From NCBI RefSeq assembly GCF_013337045.2, contig NZ_CP118259.1:1302001-1366000 (forward strand): 64,000 bases of DNA, given 5' to 3'. The translations under genes and the position numbers were made by a program. Shown here piece after piece: positions 1-11,678 of this stretch; positions within the stretch are counted from its first letter, which is position 1, and every line of letters begins with the position of its first letter. The DNA is from Agrobacterium vitis (GTDB lineage: Bacteria > Pseudomonadota > Alphaproteobacteria > Rhizobiales > Rhizobiaceae). The notes under the pieces are model-generated. The model did no database searches and was not told the DNA's origin. It saw only the letters and a list, made by a program, of their open reading frames with translations.

Positions 1-831
1 ATCGATACGGAAGTCGGATTGGCCGGGCTGGAAGCTATCCTGTCCCTCAAGCAAAGCCATGGTCATCTGGTCGATATTCAGACGGTGGCGTTTCCGCAGT
101 CCGGCGTCTTGGCCGATCCCGGCACTGCCGATCTGCTGGAGCAGGCGGTCAAGGCAGGGGCGGACCTGATCGGCGGTCTCGACCCGGCTGGAATAGACGA
201 TGACATTACCGGCCACCTCAACGCAATTTTTGCCATCGCCGGTCGTTACGGCGTCGGGGTGGATCTGCATCTTCACGATCCGGGTCCGCTCGGGGCTTTC
301 GAAATCCGCCAGATCGCCAAACGGGCTTTGGCGCATGGTCTTCATGGCAAATGCGCCGTCAGCCATGCCTATTGCCTGGGCGCGCTGGATGATATGGATT
401 TCGGGCGCACGGCGGAAGCGCTGGCGCGCGCCGATGTGGCGATCATGACCACCGGTCCTGGCGATACCAGCATGCCGCCGATCAAGCGGCTGAAGGCTGC
501 GGGCGTGCGGGTGTTTTCCGGAAATGACAATATCCGCGATGCCTGGTCGCCGCTCGGCAATGGCGATCTCCTGGAGCGGGCCAGCATTCTCTGCGACCGG
601 CAGAATTTTCGCGCCGATGCCGATCTTGAACATGCCTTCGCGCTGGTCAGTACCCTCCCGGCTGAGGTTTTGGGGCGCAGCAGTGCGGCCCTCGGCAAAG
701 GGAGCCCAGCCGATTTTATCATCCTGCCAGTCGCCTCGATTGCCGAAGCCGTGGCGGCGCGCCCGATGGAGCGCATGGTGTTCAAGGCGGGTGTGCTGAT
801 TGCCAGCAACGGTAATCTCGTCGCCTTGTGA
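1..831 (+). CDS. Amidohydrolase, cytosine deaminase-like (5' end outside the window)
   Basis: The frame is open from base 1 to TGA at 829-831, so the N-terminal part, with the usual first metal-binding HxH, lies outside the window. What remains is the C-terminal part of a metal-dependent TIM-barrel amidohydrolase: HLHDPG, a later SHAYCLG carrying a probable metal-ligand His, and GNDNIRDAWSPLG, the motif that carries the metal-binding Asp of cytosine deaminase and AtzC-type enzymes (codon 176 counted from base 1). It is a paralogue of the gene at 933; both share HLVDI, GADLIGG and the HxH region. The substrate is probably a cyclic amide or aminopyrimidine-like compound, but I cannot name it. 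Confidence 0.8.
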   Translation: MDTEVGLAGLEAILSLKQSHGHLVDIQTVAFPQSGVLADPGTADLLEQAVKAGADLIGGLDPAGIDDDITGHLNAIFAIAGRYGVGVDLHLHDPGPLGAFEIRQIAKRALAHGLHGKCAVSHAYCLGALDDMDFGRTAEALARADVAIMTTGPGDTSMPPIKRLKAAGVRVFSGNDNIRDAWSPLGNGDLLERASILCDRQNFRADADLEHAFALVSTLPAEVLGRSSAALGKGSPADFIILPVASIAEAVAARPMERMVFKAGVLIASNGNLVAL

Positions 832-932
832 CGGTCGCTCATCCATGGGATATCGTTTGCGGATAGAAAGAGATTTCATGCGGCAGAGACGGTGGCTGGA
901 TGATTGTCAGCCAAAGAGGGGAATGAAAACGC

Positions 933-2153
933 ATGGCGATTGATTTCGTGTTGCGCCGCGCCAGGCTGCCGATGTCGGCGCAGCCGCTGGACATCGCCTT
1001 CGAGGCGGGGCGGATTGTTGCGCTGGAGGCGGAATTCCGTTGCGATGCGCCGCAGGAGGATGCGGCAGGCCGGTTGGTCTGTGCCGGGTTGATCGAAACC
1101 CACCTGCATCTCGACAAGGCAGGGATCATCGGGCGCTGTCGGGTGTGTAGCGGAACACTGGCGGAAGCAGTATCAGAGACCTCGAAAGCCAAGCAGGCCT
1201 TTACCGAGGAAGATGTCTATGCCCGCGCCGCCGATGTCGTGGAACGAGCCATCGTACATGGCACGACCCGGATCAGGACCTTCGTGGAGATCGATCCGCG
1301 CGCCGGTTTCCGGTCGTTTTCGGCGATCCGCAAACTGAAGGTCGATTACGCCCATCTGGTCGATATTGAAATCTGCGCCTTTGCCCAGGAAGGGTTGACC
1401 AATGAGCCGGAAACGGAGCGGATGCTGGAAATCGCCTTGTCGCAAGGGGCGGATCTGATTGGTGGCTGCCCTTACACGGACCCTCGGCCAGCCGAGCATA
1501 TTTCCAGGATCTTCACGCTGGCCCAGCGCTTCGATGTGCCTGTTGATTTCCATCTCGATTTCGATCTCGATCCTTCAGGGTCCAACCTGCCGACGGTCAT
1601 TGCCCAGACGCTGGCGCGGGGTTACCAAGGCAAGGTGTCCGTCGGCCATGTCACCAAGCTTTCCGCAATTTCTCCCGACGAAGTGGAGCGGGTGGCAAAG
1701 CAATTGGCCGAAGCGGGTATTACGGTGACGGTTCTGCCCGCTACCGATCTGTTTCTGACCGGCCGGGATATCGATCATCTTTGCCCAAGGGGAGTTGCTC
1801 CGGCACATCTTCTGGCCCGCCAGGGGGTGAATGTCACCATCTCGACCAATAATGTCCTCAACCCGTTTACGCCGTTTGGCGATGTTTCGCTGATGCGCAT
1901 GGCCAACCTCTACGCCAATGTTGCCCAACTGGCGACGCCTGCGGATCTGAACCAGGTCTTCGAGATGATCACCCGTTTCCCGGCCCGGCTGATGGGGCTG
2001 GATGAACAGCTGAAGGTCGGGGCTGCGGCTGATCTCGTCCTGTTTGATGCCGTCTCCGGTGCCGAGGCCGTGGCAACGATTGCGCCTGCGATGGCGGGCT
2101 GGAAAAGCGGCATCAAGACCTTCGAACGCAAGCCGCCGCAGCTTTATCGGTAA
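933..2153 (+). CDS. Amidohydrolase, cytosine deaminase-like paralogue
   Basis: 406 residues, ATG preceded by GAGGGG 11 bases upstream. The N-terminal metal site THLHLDKA (His57 and His59), a central VDFHLDFD segment and GHVTK fit a cytosine-deaminase-type amidohydrolase. It is a tandem homologue of the preceding gene and lies about 100 bp after it on the same strand, so the two are probably co-transcribed and act on related compounds. One feature is odd: where the upstream paralogue has GNDN, with the metal-binding Asp, this protein reads STNN (Asn306), so the usual Asp ligand appears to be Asn. Substrate unknown. Confidence 0.85.
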   Translation: MAIDFVLRRARLPMSAQPLDIAFEAGRIVALEAEFRCDAPQEDAAGRLVCAGLIETHLHLDKAGIIGRCRVCSGTLAEAVSETSKAKQAFTEEDVYARAADVVERAIVHGTTRIRTFVEIDPRAGFRSFSAIRKLKVDYAHLVDIEICAFAQEGLTNEPETERMLEIALSQGADLIGGCPYTDPRPAEHISRIFTLAQRFDVPVDFHLDFDLDPSGSNLPTVIAQTLARGYQGKVSVGHVTKLSAISPDEVERVAKQLAEAGITVTVLPATDLFLTGRDIDHLCPRGVAPAHLLARQGVNVTISTNNVLNPFTPFGDVSLMRMANLYANVAQLATPADLNQVFEMITRFPARLMGLDEQLKVGAAADLVLFDAVSGAEAVATIAPAMAGWKSGIKTFERKPPQLYR

Positions 2154-2252
2154 CGTCAAAATATCAGCGCATGGTCATCTCTCCGTCATGTTTTCATGCT
2201 GATGTCCGCGCGACTTTTTATCGAGATTTTTCTTTCTATTTCAGGAGTTTGC

Positions 2253-2933
2253 ATGCGTTTGTTGTTCCTGCCAGCTGTGGTTGCCGCCATGACCGTTTCT
2301 TCCCTGAGCCTTGCCGCCGCGCCCGCCGCCTGGCCGGATACGCCCGTTTCGCGTTTGCAGGCGCTCGCCGTATTGCAAACGCTGAATGCCGACCTGTTGA
2401 GCCATGACAGTGCCACGCTGACGCTGGACCGCTGGTGCAGCATTCATAAGCTGGCGGATGGAGCAAAAATCACTGCCGAACGGGTAAAGGATATCGACAA
2501 GCCCGCCACGGTCGAAATTCGCGCCGCCCTCAAAGTCGCGGATGGTGACAAGGTCGGCTATCGCCGGGTGCGGCTGAAATGCGGTGACCGTATCCTGTCT
2601 GAAGCCGACAACTGGTATGTACCGGCCCGGCTGACGGATGACATGAACAAAGTGCTCGACACGACGGACGGTGCGTTTGGCCGTGTGGTGCAGCCTTTGC
2701 ATTTCCAACGGCACACGATATCCGCCGAGCTGTTGTGGAAGCCGCTGCCGGACGGATGGGAGATGGGCAGTGCGGTGCCACCGGCCAGCGGCAACCCCTT
2801 GTCGGTGCCCGAATATGTTCTTCAGCACAAGGCATTGCTGAGTGTGCCGGATGGAACGCCGATCAGCATGGTGGTGGAAACCTATCGCCGCGACCTGCTT
2901 GATTTTACGCCACCGAAGCTCGATACCAACTAA
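2253..2933 (+). CDS. Exported protein, chorismate lyase (UbiC)-like fold suspected
   Basis: 226 residues from the ATG at 2253, which has AGGAG 5 bases upstream; the open frame extends back to 2196 but has no comparable ribosome site. The N-terminus (MRLLFLPAVVAAM followed by a Ser/Ala-rich stretch ending AAA) is a typical Sec signal peptide, so the product should be periplasmic. Downstream order resembles UbiC-type chorismate pyruvate-lyases: LDRWCSIHKL, then VGYRRVRLKCG, then EADNWYVPARL followed by FGRVV. That assignment is inference from pattern only. UbiC itself is cytosolic, so an exported relative would have another role. No partner gene is obvious; the flanking amidohydrolase and glyoxalase genes are on the same strand. 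Confidence 0.7.
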   Translation: MRLLFLPAVVAAMTVSSLSLAAAPAAWPDTPVSRLQALAVLQTLNADLLSHDSATLTLDRWCSIHKLADGAKITAERVKDIDKPATVEIRAALKVADGDKVGYRRVRLKCGDRILSEADNWYVPARLTDDMNKVLDTTDGAFGRVVQPLHFQRHTISAELLWKPLPDGWEMGSAVPPASGNPLSVPEYVLQHKALLSVPDGTPISMVVETYRRDLLDFTPPKLDTN

Positions 2934-2962
2934 CATAACCGCTCCACAGTGAGTTTTTTAAA

Positions 2963-3814
2963 ATGCCCAACACAAATGCCCGTCTCGTCGATCATCTGGT
3001 GCTTCCGGTGGAAACGCTGGAGGCGGCGCGAAGCCGCCTGACTGCTCTTGGTTTTACGGTCGCGCCGGATGGGCGCCATCCGTTCGGCACGGTCAATGCC
3101 TGTGTATTCCTGGCCGATGGGATCTATCTGGAGCCGCTGGCAACCGGCGACCATGAGGCTGTGGACGCCGCCATTGCCAAGGGCAATGTCTTTGTCGGGC
3201 GTGATCGTGCCTTCAGGCAGGTGTACAGCCAAGGTCTGTCGGCAATTGTCACCGCATCGCAGGACGCCACGGCGGATCATGCGGCCTTTGTCGCGGCCGG
3301 TATGACAGGTGGCGACATGCTGGAATTCTCAAGGCCCATGCGGCTGCCGGATGGGAGCGAGACTGTTGCGCGCTTTCACCTTGCCTTTTCAGCGCGGGAG
3401 GTTGAGCCTTTCTTTCTGTTTGCCTGCGAGCGGGTTAATCCGCTGCCCGCTGACAGGCAAGCGCTCGAAATCCATGCCAATGGCGTCATCGGTTTGACGC
3501 GAGTGTTTTTCTATGCACCGAAGCCAGTGCTTTATGCCAGTTGGTTACAAACCATATTGGGCGTAGCAGCCAGAGAAACCACCAATGGATTGGCCTTCGA
3601 CGCCGCCAATCTGTCGATGGAAATCATTTCCGGCGAGACGAAGAACAAGGCCCTGGTGGCGGAGGCCCTGGTGTTTACGGTTGCCGATCTTGAGGTGACA
3701 GCGGCGGTTCTGGCTGCTAATGGCGTTGCCCATGAGAGACTAGCGGGCGGCATTACCGTCCCGGCCGCGCCCGGACAGGGCGTTGCCTTTCTGTTTGAGG
3801 AGAATACGCCATGA
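2963..3814 (+). CDS. VOC / glyoxalase-like domain protein
   Basis: 283 residues. The N-terminus reads [15 protein letters not shown], followed by LGFTV and a paired repeat in the C-terminal half, as expected for a vicinal-oxygen-chelate protein of the glyoxalase-like_3 type. Its metal ligand would be the early His in DHLVLP, and [11 protein letters not shown] matches the family. Such proteins are metal-dependent lyases or dioxygenases of unknown substrate. It ends with ATGA, overlapping the kdsA start by 4 bp, so it is translationally coupled to kdsA even though no functional link is known. Confidence 0.8.
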   Translation: MPNTNARLVDHLVLPVETLEAARSRLTALGFTVAPDGRHPFGTVNACVFLADGIYLEPLATGDHEAVDAAIAKGNVFVGRDRAFRQVYSQGLSAIVTASQDATADHAAFVAAGMTGGDMLEFSRPMRLPDGSETVARFHLAFSAREVEPFFLFACERVNPLPADRQALEIHANGVIGLTRVFFYAPKPVLYASWLQTILGVAARETTNGLAFDAANLSMEIISGETKNKALVAEALVFTVADLEVTAAVLAANGVAHERLAGGITVPAAPGQGVAFLFEENTP

Positions 3815-4665
3815 CCGCTTCTGCCCTGCCGAATGCAACCGTCACCATTGGCGAAGGCGCCAAGACGGTCTCCTTCTCCAACAGTGCGAAAATTTCGCTG
3901 ATCTGTGGTCCCTGCCAGATGGAAAGCCGCGAGCACGCTTTCATGATGGCGGGCGGGATCAAGGAAATCTGCGACAAACTCGGCATTGGCCTCGTCTATA
4001 AATCCTCTTTTGACAAGGCCAACCGCACCTCGCTGAAGGCCGGGCGCGGTATTGGCATCGAGCAGGGACTGGCGATCTTCTCCGACCTAAAAAAGGAATT
4101 CGGTTTTCCTGTCCTGACCGACATTCACAGCGAAGACCAGTGCGCCGAGGTGGCTGAAGTGGTTGATGTGTTGCAGATCCCGGCCTTCCTGTGCCGCCAG
4201 ACCGATCTTCTGGTGGCCGCTGCAAAAACGGGCCGGGCGATCAATGTCAAGAAGGGCCAGTTTCTAGCGCCTTGGGACATGAAGAACGTGATGGAAAAGA
4301 TCACGCTGTCCGGCAACCCCAATGTCATGCTTTGCGAGCGTGGCGCTTCCTTCGGCTATAACACGCTGGTCTCCGACATGCGCTCGCTGCCGATCATGGC
4401 AGGCATGGGTGCGCCGGTGATCTTCGATGCCACGCACTCGGTACAGCAGCCGGGCGGGCAGGGCGGCTCGACCGGTGGCCAGCGCGAATTCGTGGAAACA
4501 CTGGCACGCGCCGCCGTGGCGGTTGGGGTCGCGGGTCTCTTCATCGAGTCGCATCAGGACCCTGACAATGCGCCGTCTGACGGTCCCAATATGGTCTACC
4601 TGAAGGACCTTGAGCGCTTGCTGGAAAAGCTACTTGCGTTCGACGCCGTCACCAAGGCGGCCTAA
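3811..4665 (+). CDS. kdsA: 3-deoxy-8-phosphooctulonate synthase (KDO-8-P synthase)
   Basis: 284 residues, the normal length. It condenses phosphoenolpyruvate with arabinose 5-phosphate to KDO 8-phosphate for lipopolysaccharide core synthesis in the cytosol. Recognisable blocks: ICGPCQMES near the N-terminus, [43 protein letters not shown] and [16 protein letters not shown]. The start overlaps the upstream glyoxalase-like gene by 4 bp. Enolase, which supplies phosphoenolpyruvate, follows 89 bp downstream, an arrangement common in alphaproteobacteria. Confidence 0.97.
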   Translation: MTASALPNATVTIGEGAKTVSFSNSAKISLICGPCQMESREHAFMMAGGIKEICDKLGIGLVYKSSFDKANRTSLKAGRGIGIEQGLAIFSDLKKEFGFPVLTDIHSEDQCAEVAEVVDVLQIPAFLCRQTDLLVAAAKTGRAINVKKGQFLAPWDMKNVMEKITLSGNPNVMLCERGASFGYNTLVSDMRSLPIMAGMGAPVIFDATHSVQQPGGQGGSTGGQREFVETLARAAVAVGVAGLFIESHQDPDNAPSDGPNMVYLKDLERLLEKLLAFDAVTKAA

Positions 4666-4688
4666 AGGCCGAGACCATGTCATTGTAA

Positions 4689-6029
<1,341 letters not shown>

Positions 6030-6072
6030 TCCGGCGAGCGGAGCTGGTTGTTCCGCAACGATTTTTCTCTCA

Positions 6073-6104
6073 AGCCCGCGCCGTGCAAACGGTGCGGGCT
6101 TTTT
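6073..6104 (+). terminator. Rho-independent terminator after eno
   Basis: AGCCCGCGCCG (6073-6083), loop TGCAAA, CGGTGCGGGCT (6090-6100): an 11-bp stem with one G-U pair, followed by TTTT. It lies 44 bp after the enolase stop and should end the kdsA-eno transcript. Confidence 0.85.
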
Positions 6105-6210
6105 GCATTGAGCAGAGGCTGAACTTTTTCGCAACAAGGTCAATACTCGGTTAAGCAAATGGCTCTAATGTCGATGCAAAGATGTTGTGCGTTGCAAGGC
6201 CAAATCGAGA

Positions 6211-6522
6211 ATGTGGACACGTCACCATAAGAACCGTAAATTTGGACGCCTGGTCCTTCCCGCCGTTACCATCGCCTTTATCGGCTATTTCGGCTATCAC
6301 AGCATTCATGGCGATTACGGGTTGAAGGCCGGCGAGCATTTCGATGTCGTCCGGGCTGAGCGGAGCAAGGAACTGGCCGCGCTCATTCACGACCGCAAGA
6401 AGCTGGAAACTCAGGTAAAACTGCTCAGCGACGGCTCGCTTGAGCGCGATATGATCGATGAAAAAGCTCGCTATCAGCTGAACATGTCCCGTCCTGATGA
6501 GATCGTCATTTTCAATCGCTAG
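6211..6522 (+). CDS. ftsB: Septum formation initiator family protein (FtsB/DivIC-like)
   Basis: 103 residues from the ATG at 6211 (MWTRHHKNRKFG), the usual N-terminus of rhizobial homologues; the open frame begins at a GTG at 6187. Basic N-terminus, one membrane segment (about residues 11-29, LVLPAVTIAFIGYFGYHS), then a heptad-like coiled coil (about 45-75, RSKELAALIHDRKKLETQV). This is the bitopic architecture of FtsB/DivIC, which bridges FtsQ and FtsL in the divisome. Location between eno and the pdh operon is the standard alphaproteobacterial context. Confidence 0.85.
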   Translation: MWTRHHKNRKFGRLVLPAVTIAFIGYFGYHSIHGDYGLKAGEHFDVVRAERSKELAALIHDRKKLETQVKLLSDGSLERDMIDEKARYQLNMSRPDEIVIFNR

Positions 6523-6571
6523 TGTGAATCATTCCATTCGCGACAATGCCCGTCATATTTAGGGGATTGTT

Positions 6572-6594
6572 GATTAACTGAAATCCAGTTAATC
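6572..6594. promoter_or_regulatory. Perfect inverted repeat upstream of the pdh operon, possible operator
   Basis: GATTAACTG (6572-6580), spacer AAATC, CAGTTAATC (6586-6594): a perfect 9-bp palindrome with a 5-base spacer in the 201-bp gap between the FtsB-like gene and pdhA. AT-rich, with no U-tract directly after the stem, so it looks more like a dimeric protein site than a terminator. No binding protein can be named. Confidence 0.5.
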
Positions 6595-6723
6595 GCAAAA
6601 AAATATTAAATATCTGGTGTTTATACGGAATGGAAGGCATGCATTTAATGCATTGCGGCCTGTCCCATTCTTGCATATGGTGTGTGCCAATCAAAAACCC
6701 TTACACAACTCAGGGAGGGATGA

Positions 6724-7770
6724 ATGGCACCGCGCAAAAACGCGACTGCTTCAGGCCGCAAACCGGCAGCAAAGCCTGCAAAAGGCGATTTCGCTGTGGG
6801 GACGATTGAAGAATTCGACCGCGAAAAGGAGCTGAAAGCCTATCGCGAAATGCTTCTGATCCGCCGCTTCGAGGAAAAGGCCGGTCAGCTTTACGGCATG
6901 GGCTTCATCGGCGGTTTCTGTCACCTCTACATCGGCCAGGAAGCTGTCGTTGTCGGCATGCAGATGGCGCTGAAGCTCGGCGACCAGGTCATTACCGGCT
7001 ATCGTGACCACGGCCATATGCTGGCTTGCGGCATGAGCGCACGCGGTGTGATGGCCGAATTGACCGGACGTCGCGGCGGCTTGTCCAAGGGCAAGGGCGG
7101 CTCCATGCACATGTTCTCCAAGGAGAAGCATTTCTACGGTGGTCACGGCATCGTCGGCGCCCAGGTGTCGCTCGGCACGGGTCTGGCCTTCGCCAACAAG
7201 TATCGTGGCAATGACAATGTCTCTCTCGCCTATTTCGGCGATGGCGCGGCCAACCAGGGCCAGGTCTATGAGAGCTTCAACATGGCGCGCCTGTGGAACC
7301 TGCCGGTGATCTATGTGATCGAGAACAATCGGTATGCCATGGGAACGTCCGTTGCCCGCGCCTCGGCTCAGACGGATTTCTCCCAGCGCGGCGTGTCCTT
7401 CAACATCCCCGGTTTCAAGGTGGATGGCATGGATGTGCGCGCCGTCAAGGCGGCTGCCGTGCAGGCTGTCGAGCATTGCCGCGCCGGCAAGGGCCCGGTC
7501 ATCCTGGAAATGGAAACCTATCGCTACCGCGGTCACTCCATGTCCGACCCGGCCAAATACCGCTCCAAGGACGAAGTGCAGAAAATGCGCTCCGAGCATG
7601 ACCCGATCGAACAGGTCCGGCTGCGTCTCCTGGAAAAGGGTTGGGCCAACGAAGAAGATCTCAAGCTGATCGACAAGGACGTACGCGACATCGTCGCCGA
7701 CAGCGCCGATTTCGCCCAAGCCGATCCGGAGCCGGATGCATCCGAGCTCTACACCGACATCCTGTTGTAA
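6724..7770 (+). CDS. pdhA: Pyruvate dehydrogenase E1 component, alpha subunit
   Basis: 348 residues, start supported by CAGGGAGGG just upstream. With E1 beta it decarboxylates pyruvate using thiamine diphosphate and reductively acetylates the lipoyl groups of E2. The ThDP/Mg motif is visible as GDG (172-174) ... ENN (Asn201, Asn202). Also present: SKGKGGSMHMF, GGHGIVGAQ and the phosphorylation-loop-like region YRYRGHSMSDPAKYRS. The N-terminus is Lys/Ala-rich and probably disordered (about residues 1-25). First gene of pdhABC, 20 bp before pdhB. Confidence 0.97.
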   Translation: MAPRKNATASGRKPAAKPAKGDFAVGTIEEFDREKELKAYREMLLIRRFEEKAGQLYGMGFIGGFCHLYIGQEAVVVGMQMALKLGDQVITGYRDHGHMLACGMSARGVMAELTGRRGGLSKGKGGSMHMFSKEKHFYGGHGIVGAQVSLGTGLAFANKYRGNDNVSLAYFGDGAANQGQVYESFNMARLWNLPVIYVIENNRYAMGTSVARASAQTDFSQRGVSFNIPGFKVDGMDVRAVKAAAVQAVEHCRAGKGPVILEMETYRYRGHSMSDPAKYRSKDEVQKMRSEHDPIEQVRLRLLEKGWANEEDLKLIDKDVRDIVADSADFAQADPEPDASELYTDILL

Positions 7771-7790
7771 GCGAGAGGGAGGGTTAGCCC

Positions 7791-9185
<1,395 letters not shown>

Positions 9186-9200
9186 GGGGAGGCGAGGCAT

Positions 9201-10535
9201 ATGCCGATCAATATCACCATGCCGGCCCTCTCTCCCACGATGGAAGAGGGCAATCTGGCCAAGTGGCTGGTCAAGGAAGGCGATACCGTCAAGTCCGGCG
9301 ACGTGATCGCCGAGATTGAAACCGACAAGGCAACCATGGAAGTGGAAGCGGTCGATGAGGGCGTCGTTGCCAAAATCGTCGTTGCCGCTGGCACCGAAGG
9401 CGTCAAGGTCAATGCGCTGATCGCCATTCTCGCCGCTGAAGGCGAGGATGTCTCGGCTGCTGCGGCTGGCGGCGGTGTAGCCGCTCCAGCAAAAGCTGAC
9501 GCACCCAAGGCCGAAGCTCCAAAGGCCGAAACTCCTGCTGCCAAGGCAGATGCTCCTGCGGCTGCCCCTCAGGCCGCTGCTCCGGCAGCCGCATCCGGTG
9601 ACCGCGTATTCTCGTCGCCGCTCGCCCGTCGTCTCGCCAAGGAAGCCGGTCTTGATCTCAAGGCCATTTCTGGCACCGGTCCGAAGGGCCGGGTGGTAAA
9701 AAGCGACGTCGAAAAGGCCGTCAGCACCGGTGGTGCCAAGCCTGCTGCCGCTCCGGCGGCGTCTGGCGCGGCACCTGCTCCGGCGCTGGCCAAGGGCATG
9801 TCTGACGATGCCGTGCTCAAGCTGTTTGCCGAAGGTTCCTACGAGCTTGTGCCGCATGACGGCATGCGCAAGACCATCGCCAAGCGTTTGCAGGAGAGCA
9901 AGCAGACCATTCCGCATTTCTACGTTTCCGTGGATTGCGAATTGGATGCATTGCTGGCCCTTCGCGCCCAGCTCAACACCGCCGCTCCCGAAAAGGATGG
10001 CAAGCCGGTCTACAAGCTCTCGGTCAACGATATGGTCATCAAGGCCATGGCGCTGGCGTTGCGTGACGTGCCGGATGCCAATGTTTCGTGGACCGACACC
10101 AACATGGTCAAGCACAAGCATGCCGATGTCGGCGTGGCTGTGTCGATCCCCGGCGGCCTGATCACCCCGATCATCCGCCAGGCCGAGTTGAAGAGCCTGT
10201 CCGCCATTTCCAACGAAATGAAGGATCTGGGCGCACGCGCCAAGAGCCGCAAGCTGAAGCCTGAGGAATATCAGGGCGGCACAACAGCGGTCTCCAACAT
10301 GGGCATGATGGGCGTCAAGAACTTTGCCGCCGTGGTCAACCCGCCGCATGCCACCATTCTGGCAGTCGGCGCTGGTGAAGAGCGTGTTGTCGTGAAAAAG
10401 GGCGAAATGAAGATCGCCAATGTCATGACCGTCACGCTGTCCACCGACCACCGCGCGGTCGATGGCGCGCTCGGAGCCGAACTGCTTGGAGCCTTCAAGC
10501 GCTACATCGAAAACCCGATGGGCATGCTGGTCTGA
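9201..10535 (+). CDS. pdhC: Pyruvate dehydrogenase E2, dihydrolipoamide acetyltransferase
   Basis: 444 residues: one lipoyl domain (1-80, lipoyl Lys43 in [11 protein letters not shown]), a long Ala/Pro/Lys linker (about 85-132), the E1/E3-binding domain (about 135-170, [15 protein letters not shown] ... GRVVKSDVE), a second linker, and the acyltransferase core (about 215-444) with the catalytic motif DHRAVDG (His417, Asp421). It passes the acetyl group to CoA and forms the structural core of the complex. Only one lipoyl domain, consistent with the extra one on E1 beta. Confidence 0.97.
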   Translation: MPINITMPALSPTMEEGNLAKWLVKEGDTVKSGDVIAEIETDKATMEVEAVDEGVVAKIVVAAGTEGVKVNALIAILAAEGEDVSAAAAGGGVAAPAKADAPKAEAPKAETPAAKADAPAAAPQAAAPAAASGDRVFSSPLARRLAKEAGLDLKAISGTGPKGRVVKSDVEKAVSTGGAKPAAAPAASGAAPAPALAKGMSDDAVLKLFAEGSYELVPHDGMRKTIAKRLQESKQTIPHFYVSVDCELDALLALRAQLNTAAPEKDGKPVYKLSVNDMVIKAMALALRDVPDANVSWTDTNMVKHKHADVGVAVSIPGGLITPIIRQAELKSLSAISNEMKDLGARAKSRKLKPEEYQGGTTAVSNMGMMGVKNFAAVVNPPHATILAVGAGEERVVVKKGEMKIANVMTVTLSTDHRAVDGALGAELLGAFKRYIENPMGMLV

Positions 10536-10542
10536 TGAAATT

Positions 10543-10572
10543 GGGGAAGGGTGGCTTTATTCACCTTTCCCC
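10543..10572 (+). terminator. Hairpin after pdhC (terminator or attenuator)
   Basis: GGGGAAGGGTG (10543-10553), loop GCTTTATT, CACCTTTCCCC (10562-10572): 11 bp with one G-U pair. Only a weak pyrimidine-rich tract follows (TCTCGTTT), so read-through into the esterase gene 27 bp later is likely. Confidence 0.5.
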
Positions 10573-10598
10573 TCTCGTTTCTGCAAGGTGGGCCACGA

Positions 10599-11237
10599 AT
10601 GAAAACCGTTCTCGCATACGGCGATAGTTTGACCTGGGGGTACGACCCGGTTGCCCTTGGTCGTCACGCCCATGAGGACCGCTGGACCAGCGTGTTGCAA
10701 AAGGCGCTTGGTCATGGCGTCAGGGTTATTGCCGAGGGTTTGAACGGGCGCACGACGGCCTATGACGATCATCTGGCGGATTGTGACCGCAATGGCGTGA
10801 GGCTGTTGCCAAGCATACTCGAAACCCACAAGCCGCTGGATCTGGTGATCCTGATGCTGGGCACCAATGATTTGAAACGCGGCATTCAGGGAACGGCGAT
10901 TGGGGCGACGTCGGGCATCAAGCGGTTGGTCAAGCTGGTCCATCAGCATGACTGGGGTTTCGATTTCGATGGCCCGGATGTGCTGATTGTTTCGCCGCCG
11001 CCGATCCGCGAAACCGCCAATGTGATGTTCGGGGCGATGTTCAATCATTCCATCGAGGAAGGTGGAATGCTGGCCAGCATGTACCGCGATGCGGCGGATG
11101 AACTGGGTTGTGGCTTTTTTGATGCCGGTTCGGTGGCCAAGACCACGACGATGGATGGCATTCATCTCGATGCTGACAATACCCGCGCCATAGGGCGCGG
11201 TCTGGAGCCTGTGGTGCGGATGATGCTGGGCCTGTGA
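10599..11237 (+). CDS. SGNH/GDSL-family esterase (arylesterase type)
   Basis: 212 residues from ATG 10599, with GCAAGGTGGG upstream. Block I YGDSLTWGYDP contains the nucleophile Ser10; block III is GTNDLK; the C-terminal DGIHLD supplies the Asp and His of the triad. No signal peptide, so it is probably cytosolic. Close in style to the arylesterase/acyltransferase subgroup of SGNH hydrolases. It sits between pdhC and lpdA on the same strand, and a link with the dehydrogenase complex is not evident. Substrate unknown. Confidence 0.88.
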   Translation: MKTVLAYGDSLTWGYDPVALGRHAHEDRWTSVLQKALGHGVRVIAEGLNGRTTAYDDHLADCDRNGVRLLPSILETHKPLDLVILMLGTNDLKRGIQGTAIGATSGIKRLVKLVHQHDWGFDFDGPDVLIVSPPPIRETANVMFGAMFNHSIEEGGMLASMYRDAADELGCGFFDAGSVAKTTTMDGIHLDADNTRAIGRGLEPVVRMMLGL

Positions 11238-11333
11238 AGGGAAAGCATGGACGGTAATACGGGTTGATTGGAATCAAGGAACGACCATGCGGCGGGTTTA
11301 AAATGATCTTGCAACCTTAAAGGGGGAAAGATC

Positions 11334-11600
11334 ATGTCCAACACTCCGCATGAACTGGCAGAGGAATTTCCGGAATTTGTGACTTTGATGCGGCATTTGA
11401 AGGAAACGGACGGCCATTTCGTCCGGTTGTTCGATGCCTATCACGAGATCAACCGGCAAGTTCATCGCGCTGAAACAAATATAGAGCCGCTCGACGACTT
11501 CCATATGGAAGACCTCAGGAAGAAGCGGATGCGGCTCAAGGACGAAATCTACGGGATGCTGGTTCGTCACGAACCGGAGGCCGAGACACCGGCATTATAA
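11334..11600 (+). CDS. DUF465 (YdcH-like) small protein
   Basis: 88 residues, preceded by AAGGGGGAAAG. Short, highly charged, helical protein with the DUF465 pattern: HLKETDGHFVRLFDAYHEIN, then a conserved acidic stretch, then LRKKRMRLKDEIYGML. These proteins form a helical hairpin; the function is unknown. It lies between the esterase and lpdA, a position often seen in rhizobia. Confidence 0.85.
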   Translation: MSNTPHELAEEFPEFVTLMRHLKETDGHFVRLFDAYHEINRQVHRAETNIEPLDDFHMEDLRKKRMRLKDEIYGMLVRHEPEAETPAL

Positions 11601-11678
11601 AGCCGGTTGCGCTTCCAGTCCCGTCACGGGTTGGGCCGAGAGGCACAACCCCAAGGAAACCGAGGAGTGGAAGCGCCC

